A DNA stretch of 55,747 bases, taken from assembly GCA_031549185.1 (NCBI GenBank), contig JAVBQG010000027.1, positions 1-55,747 of the forward strand, given 5' to 3'. Numbering within the stretch: position 1 is the stretch's first letter; each line of letters starts with the position of its first letter. This document shows, piece by piece, positions 32,760 to 40,880 of the stretch. A model generated the notes under the pieces. It saw nothing but the letters and a program-made list of their open reading frames with translations, had not been told where the DNA came from and did not search any database. The position numbers and the translations under genes were made by a program. This DNA is from JAVBQG01 sp031549185. GTDB taxonomy: Bacteria > Synergistota > Synergistia > Synergistales > Synergistaceae.

Positions 32760-33959
32760 GTGACAGCAAACCACGCCCTCGAACTGTTCCCCAGCGAGAG
32801 CCAGGCTGACAAGGAATTTATTTTGCAGGAAGAACTCTCGGCCAAAAAAGCGCCCAGGGAACGGATTAAAATCGTCGGCGTGGGCGGCGGCGGCAACAAC
32901 GCGCTCGACCACATCATTCGCCATGGCATAGCAGATGTCGAGTTCCTCGGCGTCAACACCGACATGCGCTGCCTCGAAAACTGCCTCGCGACCGATAAGA
33001 TCGTGCTCGGCGAGAAACTCACCAAGGGCCTCGGCGCGGGCGCGCTCCCCGAGGTCGGCATGCAGGCCGCCATCGAGTCGCGCGAGGAGATTCGCGCGCA
33101 GCTCAAGGGCTGCGACATGGTCTATCTGGCGGCGGGCATGGGCGGCGGCACCGGCACCGGCGCCATGCCGGTCATCGCGCAGATCGCCAAGGAGCTCGGC
33201 ATCCTGACGGTCGCCGTGGTCACGCGCCCCTTCTCCTTCGAGGGAAAGAAGAGAAAGCGCTTCGCCGACGAGGGCATCGAGAAGCTCGCCGAGATCGTCG
33301 ACGCGCTGCTCGTGGTCCCCAACGACAGGCTGCTGGAGCTCTCCGAGCGCACCACCTCCCTCTCGGAGGCCTTCTCGATGGCCGACAGCATCCTGCGCCA
33401 GGCGGTGAAGGGCGTCACCGACCTCATCACGCGCGCCGGCGTCATCAACGTCGACTTCGCCGACCTGCGCAACATCATGCGGCACGCAGGCCCGGCGGTG
33501 ATGGGCGTGGGCAGCGCCAGCGGCGAGAACCGCCTGCAATCGGCCCTCAAGCGCGCCATGGAGAGCCCTCTGATGGAGTGTTCGATGCAGGGCGCGAAGG
33601 GCGTGCTCTTCAACATCACCAGCAGCCACGAGATGGGCATCATGGAGGTTCAGGCGGCCGCGGAGGTCTTGCGCGAGCACATCGACCCGGACGCCCACTA
33701 CGTCTGGGGATGGGTGCAGGACGAGAGCATCGGCGACACCGTACAGGTGGTCGTCATCGCCACGGGATTCGAACAGGCGGGAGAGACCCGCAAGCCGGGC
33801 AACCTCCCCCCGCCGAAACCGGTCGTCGGGGAGAAACGGAAACCGCGCGAGCACTTCACGGAGACCTTCGACCCCGCCGCCTCGCAGATCGGCTTCATCG
33901 CCGAGGACGGAAGCGAGTACGACACCCCCGCGTATCTGAGGCACAGGCAGGGGAAGTAG
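32760..33959 (+). CDS. ftsZ: Cell division GTPase FtsZ
   Basis: The 399-residue protein has the tubulin/FtsZ GTP-binding motifs (VGVGGGGNNALDH at about 39-51, GGGTGTG at 128-134) and the T7 loop (NVDFADLRNIM). The C-terminal tail ends in a conserved-peptide-like DTPAYLRHR that would bind FtsA or other partners. It carries an N-terminal extension of about 35 residues. It starts at a GTG with an AGGAGG ribosome site. It stands alone and not with a division-wall cluster. Confidence 0.97.
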   Translation: MTANHALELFPSESQADKEFILQEELSAKKAPRERIKIVGVGGGGNNALDHIIRHGIADVEFLGVNTDMRCLENCLATDKIVLGEKLTKGLGAGALPEVGMQAAIESREEIRAQLKGCDMVYLAAGMGGGTGTGAMPVIAQIAKELGILTVAVVTRPFSFEGKKRKRFADEGIEKLAEIVDALLVVPNDRLLELSERTTSLSEAFSMADSILRQAVKGVTDLITRAGVINVDFADLRNIMRHAGPAVMGVGSASGENRLQSALKRAMESPLMECSMQGAKGVLFNITSSHEMGIMEVQAAAEVLREHIDPDAHYVWGWVQDESIGDTVQVVVIATGFEQAGETRKPGNLPPPKPVVGEKRKPREHFTETFDPAASQIGFIAEDGSEYDTPAYLRHRQGK

Positions 33960-33984
33960 AGACCGAAAAATATAAAAAAAGAGG

Positions 33985-34014
33985 ACCCCTCGCCGGGAAT
34001 CAAGGGCGGGGGGT
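33985..34014 (+). terminator. Possible ftsZ terminator
   Basis: ACCCCTCGCC and GGCGGGGGGT form a ten-base-pair stem (one wobble) with a ten-base loop, 26 bases after the ftsZ stop. The following TGTCGTTT is a weak U-tract. Confidence 0.55.
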
Positions 34015-34039
34015 TGTCGTTTGGGGCAGACGCGAAAGG

Positions 34040-34090
34040 AGCTCCCTCCGTCAGGCTTCGCGCCGCCACCTCCCTCGAAGAGGGAGGCAA
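34040..34090. repeat. Dispersed hairpin repeat, family 2, copy 2
   Basis: It begins AGCTCCCTCCGTCAGG, has a central GGCTTCGCGCC hairpin-like segment and ends CCTCCCTCGAAGAGGGAGGCAA, a second hairpin. It is followed about 107 bases later by an inverted copy. Confidence 0.7.
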
Positions 34091-34197
34091 AAGACGCTCG
34101 GACAGCGCCGGGTTTTCTATCGGGGCAGTGGTTTTTCTAGTTTCTACAATGAACCTCAATTCCTCAAAGAAAACCACGCGCTTGCATATGTGTCCCC

Positions 34198-34248
34198 TGC
34201 CTCCCTACACGAGGGAGGTGGCGGCGCGAAGCGCCGACGGAGGGAGCT
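34198..34248. repeat. Dispersed hairpin repeat, family 2, copy 3 (inverted)
   Basis: This is the reverse complement of the copy at 34040: it starts TGCCTCCCTACACGAGGGAGG and ends GACGGAGGGAGCT. The two face each other in the gap between convergent genes. Confidence 0.7.
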
Positions 34249-34293
34249 TCTGGCGCCGGGCTCGCCACAGGGGCCGGACGCGCAATGCGCGTC

Positions 34294-35652
34294 CTACGGA
34301 AAGCGGACCCTCCGCCACACCACCGGCAGCAGTGACGCCGCCAGGCCGACGAAGAGGGGTTCGATGGCGGAGCCGAGCAGCCAGGCGGCGAACATCGCGC
34401 CGATACCGAGGGAGGCAGAGGCGAGGGCGGCGCGGCGCGAGAGCAGGCCGGGGCGCAGGATCGCCGCGATCAGGGGGGCGATCATGCCGGCGCCGCGCAG
34501 GCCCATCGCCACGTAGCTCAACCCGAGGATCTGCGCCCCTTGAAGCGACAGCCCCATGGACGCGGCGACGGCGACGGCGAGGACGACCATTACGCGGGAG
34601 AGCGGCAGGATCCGCTTCTCGCTCCTGTTCACGCCGGGGATGCGGAGGTAGACGTCGAACGAGAGGTTGGTCGCCACACCCAGCGACAGCCCGGCGGCGC
34701 CGCCGACGACCGTGATCGCCAACCCCGCCCAGAGGGCGCCGGAGATCGCCGGATGAAAGTACGCCGTCAGAAAGTACGGCAGCGCCTGTGCGCCCTCGAT
34801 CTCGACGCCGGCGTTGCGCAGGGCGAGACCGATCCAGACTCCCATCAGCCCGAGCGGGGGGATCAGGGCGGCCGCAATCAGACAGCCGCGGCGCGCCTCG
34901 CGCTCGTCCCTGGCCGCGAAGATCGCCTGCATGTAGATCTGCGTGCAAAAGATCCCCACCAGCACCGAGGCGCAGGCGCTCACGTCGGCCCCCAGGCCCC
35001 GTCCGAAGAGATTGAACCAGGGCGAAAAGTGCAGGTCGCGCGCCAGCGTGCCCGCCGTCTGTCCCAGCGAAGACGCCTTGAAGCAGCAGAGGGCGAGCAT
35101 CAGGTAGAGCATGACCGTCTTGGCGTTGCCGACGGCGCTGAAGCTCTTGAGTCCGCCGGAGAAGATGAAAGCCAGGATCATCGCCGAGAGAAGAAAGGCC
35201 GCCGTCCCCGGCGAGATGGGGACCACGCTGCGCAACAGCGCCATGCCGGCCAGAAATTGCGCCGCCACGGAAATCAGCGTGCCGGCGATCGAACCGGCGA
35301 GGGTCAGCAGGGCCGTCGGATAGCCGTAGTTGCGTTCCATAAACTCCGGCAGCGTAGAGAGTCCGGAGCGCCGCACCGGCCCGGCGAAGCGCAGGCCAAG
35401 CAACGCACAGCCGATGCCGCTGCCGAGCGTGAACCACCACCCGGACAGCCCCCACTCGTACGCCATCTGCACCGTGCCGATGGTCGAACCGCCCGCGACG
35501 AGGACGCCCATCAGGATCCCAGCCACGGAGAAAGCCCCCGCGCCGCGGCCCGCCACGGCATAGTCGCTGGCGCTCTTCACCTTGCCGGAGGAGAGCGCGC
35601 CGATCAGGCAGAAGACCCCGATCACGAGCAGCGCGGCGATCGCGAAGAGCAT
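34294..35652 (-). CDS. Sodium:solute symporter (SSS family), second copy
   Basis: The 452-residue hydrophobic protein has about 12-13 membrane spans, with the family N-terminus (SASDYAVAGRGAGAF, then GSTIGTVQMAYEWGLSGWWF). It is only distantly like the symporter at 6222. The substrate is unknown. It starts four bases after the DUF4349 gene on the minus strand and may be co-transcribed with it. Confidence 0.9.
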   Translation of the reverse strand: MLFAIAALLVIGVFCLIGALSSGKVKSASDYAVAGRGAGAFSVAGILMGVLVAGGSTIGTVQMAYEWGLSGWWFTLGSGIGCALLGLRFAGPVRRSGLSTLPEFMERNYGYPTALLTLAGSIAGTLISVAAQFLAGMALLRSVVPISPGTAAFLLSAMILAFIFSGGLKSFSAVGNAKTVMLYLMLALCCFKASSLGQTAGTLARDLHFSPWFNLFGRGLGADVSACASVLVGIFCTQIYMQAIFAARDEREARRGCLIAAALIPPLGLMGVWIGLALRNAGVEIEGAQALPYFLTAYFHPAISGALWAGLAITVVGGAAGLSLGVATNLSFDVYLRIPGVNRSEKRILPLSRVMVVLAVAVAASMGLSLQGAQILGLSYVAMGLRGAGMIAPLIAAILRPGLLSRRAALASASLGIGAMFAAWLLGSAIEPLFVGLAASLLPVVWRRVRFP

Positions 35653-35656
35653 CGCC

Positions 35657-36589
35657 CTAGCGGTCGTCCGCCTTGTGCGGAGAGCTCCAGCGCTTGATCG
35701 CCTCGCCTATGCGGAGGGCGAAGAAGAGGGACATGGAGAAGAAGGCGAACGAGGCGCAGAGCGCCAGGCCGTACTTCACCGTCCACGTGAAGGCGATCAT
35801 CAGGCGCCGGAGGGGGCGCGGCGGGTACGAGAAGACGTCGTAGTCCTCGTACAGCGTCATGCGCACGGTGCAGAACTCGTTGACCTCGTCGAAATCGCCG
35901 AGCTGCACGCCCAGCGTGCGAAGCTCGCGGTCGATGTCGAGGATCTTGTACTGCAGGTTGACGAACTCGTCGACCTTGCCCGTCATCTTCTTGAGCTCGA
36001 CGAGGGCGGCGCGGGTCTTCTCCAGCGACTCGCGCTGCGCGCGGAGGTTCAAAAACTCGTTCGTCTTGTCGGTCTTGGTGACCTCGATCGACTCCACGCG
36101 CCCGATCTTCCTCATCGCCGCGCAGAAGTCGTCGAACTTCTCCGGCTGCACGCCGATCATCAGCTGCAGGATACGGTTCTTGACGCCCCCGTCGCCGCGG
36201 CTCTGCTCGAACTGGATGATTGCGCCGCTGCTTTCGACCTCGTCGCGGATTGCCTTCTCGTCCTTCTCGAAGCTCTTGGTGGCGGCGGTCAGCGTCGCCG
36301 TCTTCTCGTACTTCTGGTCGAGCGCGGGCGCCATCGCGACACTGCCGGAAGCGGAGCCGCCGCCCTTGACGGTATATCGCTCGCTGGCGTAATTCTTCTT
36401 GACCGAGCTCGCCGAAAGGAAGTGCTCCGAGACCTCCGGGATCCGCTCGCGCGCGCTGTGCTTGCGCACGACGTTCGGCGTCGTGTAGTACCCGTACGCA
36501 AGCCGCCCGAGGAAGAGGACGACGAAGAGCAGGCCGAACAGTTTGAGAGTGCGGTGCCGCTCGAACGTGCGGCGAACCTTTTCGTTCAT
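35657..36589 (-). CDS. DUF4349-type membrane protein
   Basis: The 310-residue protein has an N-terminal membrane segment (about 18-33), then a long extracytoplasmic region with the DUF4349 pattern (GRVESIEVTKTDKTNEFLNLRAQRES and a coiled coil) and a C-terminal membrane segment near 270-290. The ATG at 36589 has AAGGAGAT nine bases upstream; the frame is open to 36661. The family's function is unknown. Confidence 0.8.
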   Translation of the reverse strand: MNEKVRRTFERHRTLKLFGLLFVVLFLGRLAYGYYTTPNVVRKHSARERIPEVSEHFLSASSVKKNYASERYTVKGGGSASGSVAMAPALDQKYEKTATLTAATKSFEKDEKAIRDEVESSGAIIQFEQSRGDGGVKNRILQLMIGVQPEKFDDFCAAMRKIGRVESIEVTKTDKTNEFLNLRAQRESLEKTRAALVELKKMTGKVDEFVNLQYKILDIDRELRTLGVQLGDFDEVNEFCTVRMTLYEDYDVFSYPPRPLRRLMIAFTWTVKYGLALCASFAFFSMSLFFALRIGEAIKRWSSPHKADDR

Positions 36590-36858
36590 GACGAGGACAT
36601 CTCCTTTTTGAAAATTCGCTTTATTGTGCGAGGCTAGATTTATGAAACTGCATCCTTGCACGCATTATAGGCGAGGATCCGGCTCCTGTCAGGCATGAAC
36701 ATCGTTTTCCCATTCATTTGCTTCTTTAGTTTGACTTTTTTACGTGAATTCCGTATGCGCTTCCCGGCATCTTTGTTCTATAGTGGCCTGCAAGACGCCC
36801 CGTTCGCGGAATGTCAATTTTTTTCAGGGGCCAAAACATATCTGAGGAGGGCATTGAA
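36590..36858. promoter_or_regulatory. Divergent region upstream of superoxide reductase
   Basis: This 269-base gap lies between the DUF4349 gene and the superoxide reductase gene and contains no ORF that I trust. A possible rightward promoter is TTGACT near 36732 with TATGCG 17 bases later, which is weak at the -10. No other element was recognised. Confidence 0.35.
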
Positions 36859-37251
36859 ATGAAATTGGGCGATTTTGTTCAGACCGGAGATTGGAAGGGC
36901 GAGAAGCACGTACCTGTCATCGAGGCACCGGAGAAGGTGGCGGCGGGCGAGGCGTTTCCCGTCAAGCTGAGCGTCGGCAAGGAGATCCCCCACCCCAACA
37001 CGGCGGCCCACTACATCAAGTGGATGAAGCTCTACTTCATCCCCGACGGCGGCAAGTTCGCCATCGAGGTCGGCAACCTCTCCTTCGACGTCCACGGCGA
37101 CAGTACCGACGCGGCGAAACCGGGCCCCGTCTTCGCGGAGCCCGCGGGCTGCATCAAGGTGAAGCTCTCCGAGAGCGGCACGCTCGTCGCGCAGTCGTAC
37201 TGCAACATCCACGGCCTCTGGGAGAACTCGACCCCGATCAAGGTCGGCTAA
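36859..37251 (+). CDS. Superoxide reductase (neelaredoxin class)
   Basis: The 130-residue protein has the iron site of class II superoxide reductases: histidines H17, H45, H51 and H118 and cysteine C115, with the active-site glutamate E15 in GEKHVP. It reduces superoxide to peroxide without making oxygen, and protects anaerobes. It lacks the desulforedoxin N-terminal domain. The ATG at 36859 has GAGGAGG upstream and matches the family's start, so the open frame from 36811 is not used. Confidence 0.95.
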   Translation: MKLGDFVQTGDWKGEKHVPVIEAPEKVAAGEAFPVKLSVGKEIPHPNTAAHYIKWMKLYFIPDGGKFAIEVGNLSFDVHGDSTDAAKPGPVFAEPAGCIKVKLSESGTLVAQSYCNIHGLWENSTPIKVG

Positions 37252-37278
37252 GCCGGAAAATTTTCCCCGAAACGCACG

Positions 37279-37307
37279 CGGGAGGCCTTTACGGCCTCCC
37301 GTTTTTT
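37279..37307 (+). terminator. Strong rho-independent terminator after superoxide reductase
   Basis: CGGGAGGCC and GGCCTCCCG form a perfect nine-base-pair stem with a five-base loop and are followed by TTTTTT. It begins 27 bases after the stop codon and also faces the end of the convergent vapC gene. Confidence 0.85.
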
Positions 37308-37320
37308 GTGCGCGACCGAC

Positions 37321-37722
37321 TTACATCCAATCCGCGATTTTCAGACCGGGGACAAGCCCGAAGTGCTTTCTGTTGTTTGTCACCAGTTGCGCGTCGATCG
37401 CGAGCGCGGCGGCGGCGATCAACATGTCCATGTTGCCGATGGGCGTCCCCGCTCTCTTGAGATGATCCCTGATCTCGGCGTATCTCCGCGCGGCCGCGTC
37501 CGTCCAATCCATCACCCGCACGAGGGAGACGAACTGCTCGACCTTCCTCTCCAGACGCTCGGTTCGTTTGTTGATCAGGTCGTACATCAATTCGGCATAG
37601 GTGATGGCGGAGACGCAGATCAGGTCGTCCTGGTGGGAGACGAAGACATCCGTCAGTTCGCGCGGATGCTCTCGAATAATGTAACTGGAGACATCCGTGT
37701 CGAGCATGAAGATCCCGGCCAT
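37321..37722 (-). CDS. VapC-family PIN-domain toxin
   Basis: The 133-residue PIN-domain ribonuclease has acidic residues D8, E44 and D99, and a C-terminal TNNRKHF motif. VapC toxins usually cleave tRNA or rRNA. The frame is open to 38115, but the true start is the ATG at 37722, which overlaps the stop of the antitoxin gene as TGATG. Confidence 0.9.
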   Translation of the reverse strand: MAGIFMLDTDVSSYIIREHPRELTDVFVSHQDDLICVSAITYAELMYDLINKRTERLERKVEQFVSLVRVMDWTDAAARRYAEIRDHLKRAGTPIGNMDMLIAAAALAIDAQLVTNNRKHFGLVPGLKIADWM

Positions 37723-37958
37723 CAGAACGGCTCCCTCTCCTGGGCCGCTCCGTTGCCCTCGCGATCGAGCACGAAGTCGGGGCAGGGTTCGGCGTCCGCG
37801 AAGAACTCCGCCCAGGTGATCTTCGGCTTGGGGATCAGGACGACCTTGCCGTCCTCTCTGGCGATATAGACCTCGTCGGTGTCGAAGCGAAACTCCTTCG
37901 GCAGGCGTACAGCCTGGCTCCGTCCCGTTTCGAAGACTTTCGCGGTAGCCATGGTCAT
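37722..37958 (-). CDS. VapB-family antitoxin (AbrB fold)
   Basis: The 78-residue protein has an N-terminal swapped-hairpin AbrB-type DNA-binding domain (TAKVFETGRSQAVRLPKEFRF, then EVYIAREDGKVVLIPK) and a C-terminal toxin-binding tail. It would neutralise the PIN toxin and repress the operon. The ATG at 37958 has an AAAGGGGATG site eight bases upstream. Confidence 0.9.
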   Translation of the reverse strand: MTMATAKVFETGRSQAVRLPKEFRFDTDEVYIAREDGKVVLIPKPKITWAEFFADAEPCPDFVLDREGNGAAQEREPF

Positions 37959-38050
37959 GACGAACATCCCCTTTATGCAATATATCAATGATACATATCA
38001 TCTTACTTGGCGTCAAGGTGAGAACTCCCTCCGTCTGTAACCCGAGTGCG

Positions 38051-39385
38051 TTACTCCCCCACCACCGCCCGCAAAATCTCCCGTGCCGCGTTCGGCCTTC
38101 CCAAAGCCTTGGCACCCGCGCGGATTCTCGCCAGCTCCTCGGGGCGCCGCATCAGCTCGGCGATCTGCTCGCCGACCCTTCGGACCTCGTAGATCCGCCG
38201 AGCGGCGCCGCGCTCCAGCAGGTAGTCGCAGTTGTACTGCTCCTGCCCCGGCAGAGGGTCGAGCAGCATGATCGCGCACCCGCAGGCAGCTACCTCGGCG
38301 GAGGAGAGGCCTCCCGGCTTGAGGACCACGACGTCGCTCGCCATATAGTAGTCGTATATATTATGGATGAACTTTCGCACGACGACGTTCTTGAAGGGAA
38401 AGTATTTGTCGCGCAGGACCTCGTAGAGCCCGCGGTTGCTGCCGCAGAGGATCTCCACGTGCCAGCCGTCGCCCTGGGCGTACGAGAGCAGCGAGTCGGC
38501 CACGGCATCCAACGCCCCGGCGCCGATGCCGCCACCGGCGATCAGCACGCTCGTCGCCGCCTCGTCGATGTCCAGCTTCTTCCGCGCCGCCTCCCGCGTT
38601 GGGAGGTCGCTGTAGACGCGCGCAATCGGGATGCCGCAGTTGCGGACCTTGGTCTCCGGCGAAGGAATACCGTCGGCCTGGTGCTGGCGGATCGACTCGT
38701 CGCTCGCCACGAACCAGCCGTCGAAGCGCGGGTCGCGCTGCTGCGCGTGGCTGATGTAGTCGGTGTCGACGTAGTAGATCGGCGTGCGGTGCTCCCATCT
38801 GTCGAGCAGGGCCGACATGCCGAAGAAGTGCGTCACGAGGATCGCCGTCGGGTCGAAGGCGTCGACCTCCTCGAAAAGGTATCTCAAATAGACGCGGCTC
38901 ACCGTCTTGTGCAGGTCGTCCCAGAACGAGGTCCTCCAGCCCGGCTTCGGGGGGTGGTCGGTGACGGCGTAGAGGCGCCCCCACATCCAGGGCGCGCGGC
39001 GCGCCATGAAAAGGTAGGCGCGCGTCACGCACCAGCGGATCCACCGCGGCACGTAGTCGAGCAGGTCTCGACAGAGGACCTCCGCGTCGGGATACTCCGC
39101 GCGGCACCAGTCGGCCAGCGCCTCGGCCGCCGCCTTGTGGCCGGTGCCGACGGTGGCGTAGAAGACGGCGATGCGGGGCGCGTCGGGATTCTTTGCCTCG
39201 TCGGGCTCTTCGGGTTCGTCCGAGGCATCGGGCGCGTCAGGCGCCTCGTCGGGCGGGCGAACGCAGTTCGTCCCTGCATCCGGCGCGTCCGTTTCGTCCG
39301 ATTTGGGCGGGCGGAGGCGTGGGTCCTCTCCTGCGTCTGGCGTCTCCGAAATTTCCAACTCCTGCCGTTCCGTCTCGTCCGGCAT
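38051..39385 (-). CDS. MGDG-synthase-like glycosyltransferase with an acidic N-terminal tail
   Basis: The 444-residue protein has an MGDG-synthase N-terminal Rossmann domain (IAVFYATVGTGHKAAAEALADW) and a GT28-type C-terminal domain with VVVLKPGGLSSAEVAACG, where nucleotide-sugar binds. Such enzymes add sugars to diacylglycerol or related lipids. The first 70 residues are a low-complexity run of Asp, Glu and Pro not typical of the family. It begins directly after the stop of the DHH gene. Confidence 0.85.
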   Translation of the reverse strand: MPDETERQELEISETPDAGEDPRLRPPKSDETDAPDAGTNCVRPPDEAPDAPDASDEPEEPDEAKNPDAPRIAVFYATVGTGHKAAAEALADWCRAEYPDAEVLCRDLLDYVPRWIRWCVTRAYLFMARRAPWMWGRLYAVTDHPPKPGWRTSFWDDLHKTVSRVYLRYLFEEVDAFDPTAILVTHFFGMSALLDRWEHRTPIYYVDTDYISHAQQRDPRFDGWFVASDESIRQHQADGIPSPETKVRNCGIPIARVYSDLPTREAARKKLDIDEAATSVLIAGGGIGAGALDAVADSLLSYAQGDGWHVEILCGSNRGLYEVLRDKYFPFKNVVVRKFIHNIYDYYMASDVVVLKPGGLSSAEVAACGCAIMLLDPLPGQEQYNCDYLLERGAARRIYEVRRVGEQIAELMRRPEELARIRAGAKALGRPNAAREILRAVVGE

Positions 39386-40516
39386 CTACAGGGTTCCCTT
39401 CAGCGAGCCGAAGAGGTCGCCGAGCGTGACGCCGGCATCGGCCTTGCGCTCGCCCTCCATAGAAAGGGCCGCCAAAATACTCTCTCGGATGCCATCCTCG
39501 GTGTAGTGGTGGGGGAAGTAGAGCGCCGCCGCGTCGCCGTGCCCGCCGCCGCGGATCTTGCGGCCGTCCTTGAGCAGCGAAACCACGCGGCCCGCCAGGC
39601 CGTTGCGGCTCCGCAGCGACACGGCCCAGCCGCCGGCGGGTTTCTTGTAGGCGAGCGCCACCATCGCCGGTGCCTTCGAGGGCTCGGCCGGCCTGTCGAG
39701 GATCATGCCGCAGAAGTCCGAGGTGTCCCCGAACTCCAGCTTCCCGTCGCCCAGAAATACCAGATCCCCGGACCCATCGCTTCCGGGAATTCGATCCCGG
39801 ATCAGGGAGTCCGCCGCTCTCTTGAAGCGCTCCTCCTGCCGCGCCACGAAGGCCTCCACGGCCTCGCGCTCGGGGCGCGAAAAAGCGGCGTCGGGGTTGG
39901 CAATTAGGCGGGCGAAGGTCCCCCATTCGCCGCAGAGCGTGACCATCGCGCCCCACAGCCGTCCGTCGGGGTCCTCGTTCAGCCAAAGGTCGCGGTCGTT
40001 GGCGATGCGCACCATTTCGCGCAACGGTTCGACGCGCGCGAGCGTCCGTTCGTCCGCGCCCCCGCCGTGCAACCAGTTCCAGTAGACCATCGCGCCGCAA
40101 AAACCGGTGTCCACACGGATCCATGGGCGATTCGCGTAGTGCTGGAATGTACTCTCGTGGTGATCAAAGAGGAAGGGTTGTTCGAAGACAGTTTTATCCA
40201 CTTCGTCAACTGTCGCCTGATACTGAGGGGAAAGGTCGAGCACCAGCGGCTCATCCCGGCCTCTCAGGGTCTCCAGGATCATGTTGTCCACGTCTCCATA
40301 CCCCGTGAGGGATACTCTGATCGGTGCAGCCGCCTCCGAGACTTCGTAGCGCGAGCGGTGCGCGAGCGCCGCCGCTGTTACTCCGTCGAGGTCGGTATGA
40401 CTGATGATGTGCAGCAGTTTTAAACACCTCTTCCCGTTTTCTTCCGCCCTCTTGCGCTCTCCGGCTGCCTGCATGATAGCGTATTTTTGAGCAAAATAGT
40501 CTCTCTTTTCCACCAT
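39386..40516 (-). CDS. DHH-family phosphoesterase
   Basis: The 376-residue protein has the DHH N-terminal motifs SHTDLDGVTAA and FDHHEST, and a C-terminal DHHA1-like segment (KIRGGGHGDAAALYFP). The family includes c-di-AMP/oligonucleotide (NrnA) and other phosphodiesterases and uses two manganese ions. The conserved part starts near residue 33, and the ATG at 40516 is an assumption. It is divergent from dnaA and shares the origin region, and it is followed directly by the glycosyltransferase gene. Confidence 0.85.
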   Translation of the reverse strand: MVEKRDYFAQKYAIMQAAGERKRAEENGKRCLKLLHIISHTDLDGVTAAALAHRSRYEVSEAAAPIRVSLTGYGDVDNMILETLRGRDEPLVLDLSPQYQATVDEVDKTVFEQPFLFDHHESTFQHYANRPWIRVDTGFCGAMVYWNWLHGGGADERTLARVEPLREMVRIANDRDLWLNEDPDGRLWGAMVTLCGEWGTFARLIANPDAAFSRPEREAVEAFVARQEERFKRAADSLIRDRIPGSDGSGDLVFLGDGKLEFGDTSDFCGMILDRPAEPSKAPAMVALAYKKPAGGWAVSLRSRNGLAGRVVSLLKDGRKIRGGGHGDAAALYFPHHYTEDGIRESILAALSMEGERKADAGVTLGDLFGSLKGTL

Positions 40517-40545
40517 CTTCGTCCGGGGTATTCCATTTTTGCGAG

Positions 40546-40737
40546 TTATCCACTAGACTTATCCACTAAGGTGGATAAGTCTCCCATTTTTCCACGGACT
40601 GTGAGGAGAAGCTATCGCTCATTTTCACTTTTTTCACATGGCGGCTTGGTCAAAAAAACGGCTGATAGCAGAGTTTTATCTTATCCACCGAGTGACGGCC
40701 TGCGCTTTGTGGATAAGTGGATAATCCTGGTGGATAA
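40546..40737. other. oriC: Replication origin, DnaA-box cluster upstream of dnaA
   Basis: At least seven DnaA-box-like 9-mers (consensus TTATCCACA or its complement) lie in 192 bases: 40546, 40559, 40570, 40681, 40708 (perfect TGTGGATAA), 40716 and 40729. They come in both orientations, several overlapping or spaced 9-13 bases. Position between the DHH gene and dnaA is typical of bacterial oriC. Confidence 0.88.
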
Positions 40738-40778
40738 ATGCGCCAAAAGGCTCATCTTTCATCAATGTAGCATGGGAG

Positions 40779-40807
40779 GGGTTGACGAAAAGCTCTCGTG
40801 TTACAAT
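40779..40807 (+). promoter_or_regulatory. Candidate dnaA promoter
   Basis: TTGACG (40782-40787) and a TACAAT -10 (40802-40807) preceded by TGT form a possible extended -10 promoter, though the spacer is only 14 bases. If used, it rules out the ATG at 40782 as the dnaA start. Confidence 0.4.
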
Positions 40808-40880
40808 GGACGACAGTCTTTTGTGGAAAACGTCGTCGCGCGATTTTTTTCGCAGAGCTATCATACCTTTCGCAGTTGCA

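Larger units (their letters stand above)
33960..34293. other. Gene-free gap with terminator and inverted repeats
   Basis: This 334-base gap between convergent ftsZ and symporter genes has no convincing ORF. It holds a terminator hairpin near 33985 and two inverted copies of repeat family 2 (34040 and 34198), described separately. The rest looks unremarkable. Confidence 0.6.

Noticed and set aside
37321..38115. A 264-codon frame for the VapC gene
   Set aside because: The upstream half overlaps vapB in another frame; the PIN domain begins at 37722, directly at the vapB stop.
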